In this document: piece after piece, positions 63,389-64,000 of the stretch
Layout: each line of letters begins with the position of its first letter
Position numbering within the stretch: the stretch's first letter is position 1
Notes under the pieces: model-generated
Told to the model about the DNA's origin: nothing
Database searches by the model: none
The model's input: only the letters and a program-made list of their open reading frames with translations
Source of the DNA: Massilia sp. Root335
GTDB taxonomy: Bacteria; Pseudomonadota; Gammaproteobacteria; Burkholderiales; Burkholderiaceae_D
DNA: 64,000 nt
Assembly: GCF_001425685.1 (NCBI RefSeq)
Contig: NZ_LMCY01000069.1
Span: 1-64,000 of the forward strand
Reading direction: 5' to 3'
Program-made: the position numbers and the translations under genes

Positions 63389-63994
63389 ATGAAGCTGTAC
63401 TACGCCCCCCATACCTGCTCGCTGTCGCCCCATATCGTGTTGCGCGAACTCGGCCTGCCGTTCGATCTCGTCAAGGTGGACAACCGGACCAAACAGACCG
63501 CGGACGGCCGCGATTTCCGCACCATTAATCCCAAGGGCAACGTGGCCGCGCTGGAACTGGACGACGGCCAGGTCCTGACCGAAGGTCCGGCCATCGTCCA
63601 GTACCTGGCCGACCTCGAGCCGGAAAGCGGGCTGGCGCCGCGCGCCGGTACATGGGGACGGGTGCGGCTCCAGGAATGGCTGAATTTCGTGACCAGCGAG
63701 ATCCACGCCGGTTCCGCGCCGTTGTTCAATGCCGCGCTTCCCGAGGAAACCCTGGCGTATTTCCGCAACCGGCTGTTCAAGCGATTCGATTTCCTGCAAG
63801 ACGTTTTGCGCCATCAGGACTATCTGGCGGGCGCGTCATTCAGCGTCGCCGATGCCTACCTCTTTACCGTGCTGGGCTGGTGCAGGTTCTTCGCCATCGA
63901 CCTCGGTCGCTGGCCGGCGCTGCAGGCGTACGCGCAGCGGGTCGGCGCACGGCCGGCCGTGCAGGCGTCCTTGCGCGCCGAATCCATGGCGTGA
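63389..63994 (+). CDS. gstA: Glutathione S-transferase
   Basis: Transferase of 201 residues of the bacterial beta class. The N-terminal thioredoxin-like domain (about 1-78) begins MKLYYAPHTCSLSPHIVLRE, with the Cys and Ser/Ser-Pro of GstA-type enzymes, and has NPKGNVAALEL and the Glu-Gly-Pro-Ala-Ile segment LTEGPAIVQYLAD. The C-terminal helical domain (about 85-201) holds the hydrophobic substrate site. It conjugates glutathione to electrophiles or reduces peroxides. GAGGAG precedes ATG 63389. Divergent from lysR, whose product may control it. The symbol is by similarity. Confidence 0.88.
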   Translation: MKLYYAPHTCSLSPHIVLRELGLPFDLVKVDNRTKQTADGRDFRTINPKGNVAALELDDGQVLTEGPAIVQYLADLEPESGLAPRAGTWGRVRLQEWLNFVTSEIHAGSAPLFNAALPEETLAYFRNRLFKRFDFLQDVLRHQDYLAGASFSVADAYLFTVLGWCRFFAIDLGRWPALQAYAQRVGARPAVQASLRAESMA

Positions 63995-64000
63995 CGGCTG

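Overview
The window is a GC-rich (about 65-70 %) chromosomal segment of a betaproteobacterium, most likely an Oxalobacteraceae member close to Massilia/Telluria. This rests on gene content (phbB, a DUF883/YqjE envelope block, a very long RpoD, a CurA-type reductase), on codon use, and on dispersed intergenic elements (a 'gggtcagagcccggttttgg' element and GTAGGGTGGGCAC/CCCACCCTAC hairpins) that I associate with this group. No rRNA, tRNA, CRISPR array, transposase or prophage was seen.

Layout. 0.1-2.1 kb: DUF3617 protein, NudK and an OmpA-type lipoprotein. 2.2-20.2 kb: a dense set of cell-envelope and stress genes (small membrane proteins, glycine-zipper lipoproteins, BON proteins, AsmA, DUF4398/OmpA proteins, a ferritin-like protein, YqjD/YqjE-like proteins, AI-2E and YihY membrane proteins, a large OmpA), with a Crp/Fnr regulator, a peroxiredoxin-glutaredoxin fusion and MtfA. 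20.3-25.9 kb: acetoacetyl-CoA reductase, a DksA-like protein, hydroxypyruvate isomerase and an MFS/MarR pair. 26-34 kb: rhlE, suhB, trmJ, then a Tat-exported GMC dehydrogenase operon with a lipase, a TetR regulator and a LOG protein. 34-43 kb: a porin / binding protein / GGDEF-EAL operon, a serine hydrolase, a YgjP-like metalloprotein, a KGG stress protein and a reductase. 43-48 kb: purU, yaeQ and a four-gene copper-handling cluster ending in a TonB receptor. 48-57.7 kb: DUF2807 protein, GH3 glycosidase, orphan PilT/PilU-like ATPase, a low-GC decayed locus and three c-type cytochromes. 57.7-64 kb: an RNase D-like nuclease, ProQ, a candidate small RNA, rpoD, a LysR regulator and a glutathione transferase.

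The most interesting signal is regulatory. Ten intergenic sites between 2.4 and 19.6 kb fit a 5-4-5 dyad GTGCG-N4-CGCAC (variants GTTCG, GTACG, CGAAC, CGTAC). For seven of the ten, a plausible -10 hexamer is centred exactly 32 bp from the dyad centre, in the direction of the envelope/stress gene; one more is at 33 bp, one has only a poor hexamer, and one serves a divergent pair. This is the geometry of a class II (-41.5) Crp/Fnr activator site, and a Crp/Fnr gene (3975-4706) lies inside the cluster next to one of the sites. It suggests a local Crp/Fnr-activated envelope-stress regulon with an atypical operator.

Other points worth a look are a MarR promoter with two operators over its -35 and -10, a possibly leaderless copper gene, intrinsic terminators directly abutting the Shine-Dalgarno sequence of the next gene, a 21-codon upstream ORF coupled to a DksA-like gene, a frameshifted low-GC locus, and a structured transcript candidate ahead of rpoD.
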